Source: JBHJGO01 sp050331715 (GTDB lineage: Bacteria > Cyanobacteriota > Cyanobacteriia > Cyanobacteriales > Microcoleaceae). From it: DNA of 5,132 nucleotides. The stretch lies in the NCBI GenBank assembly GCA_050331715.1, contig JBHJGO010000156.1, positions 1-5,132 on the forward strand, written 5' to 3'. A program made the position numbers and the translations under genes. The notes beneath the pieces are model-generated. The model did no database searches and was not told where the DNA came from. It worked only from the letters and a program-made list of their open reading frames with translations. This document shows positions 5,002 to 5,132 of the stretch, piece by piece (within the stretch, counting starts at the first letter, position 1; the number at the start of each line of letters is the position of its first letter).

Positions 5002-5132
5002 TATCCTGATGTGCAACCCTGAGACGGTTTTCAAAAGTTTTCTGCACCACTAAGGGGATCTAATACAAACACACATGAACTCCCGACTCGCTAGGAAAAC
5101 TAGTTGAACTTGAGCCATATTTTTGAAACCCT
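5002..5132. other. Right-edge stretch with no supported gene
   Basis: No reading frame with a credible start and composition is visible here. The longest reverse-strand candidate from an ATG near 5117 gives only about 22 residues. The only local structure is GTTTTC repeated 10 bases apart (5027-5032 and 5037-5042) inside a loose GTGCA...TGCAC frame (5011-5047). This could be the upstream region of a gene outside the window or the end of a mobile element. Confidence 0.5.

Noticed and set aside
5054..5119. Short reverse-strand frame beginning MAQVQLVFLA near the right edge
   Set aside because: It has only about 22 codons, no ribosome site, and no clear membrane or domain pattern.

Overview
The window looks like chromosomal DNA from a cyanobacterium, most likely a filamentous Leptolyngbya-like or related lineage. 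The evidence is the style of the proteins (a DevA/LolD-type ATPase, an M20D amidohydrolase with a cyanobacterial-type N-terminus, an MscS channel), moderate GC content, long intergenic spacers full of small palindromes, and one copy of the cyanobacterial octamer GCGATCGC at 3225-3232. The genus is inference. All genes I can support are on the + strand.

Layout: (1) 2-451 is the C-terminal part of a GT4-type glycosyltransferase cut by the window edge. (2) 452-634 is a spacer with a 9-bp hairpin and a perfect TTGACA box. (3) 635-1381 is an ABC transporter ATPase of the DevA/LolD/MacB type with no permease or adaptor gene beside it. (4) 1382-1716 is a spacer holding a 12-bp perfect inverted repeat, a strong sigma70-type promoter, a probable 35-residue single-helix membrane protein (1512-1619), and a REP-like palindrome just before the next gene. 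(5) 1717-2970 is an M20D metallo-amidohydrolase with all expected metal ligands. It is followed by a GC-rich hairpin. (6) 3118-4245 is an MscS-family mechanosensitive channel. (7) 4307-4879, 61 bases downstream, is a membrane-anchored coiled-coil protein of unknown function that is probably co-transcribed with the channel. (8) 4880-5132 has no supported gene. It contains a nested palindromic element of about 117 bp that includes a terminator-like hairpin with a T6 tail, then about 130 bases with nothing I can assign.

The genes do not form one obvious pathway. Several are separated by hairpins and carry their own promoter or ribosome-binding signals, so this looks like a series of mostly independent transcription units. 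The likely exception is the mscS / coiled-coil pair. I see no CRISPR array, tRNA, rRNA, phage gene, transposase or toxin-antitoxin pair, and no clear sign of a previously undescribed multi-gene system. The most useful leads are the unlisted small membrane protein with its near-consensus promoter, the nested palindromic element at the right end, and the MscS / coiled-coil pairing.
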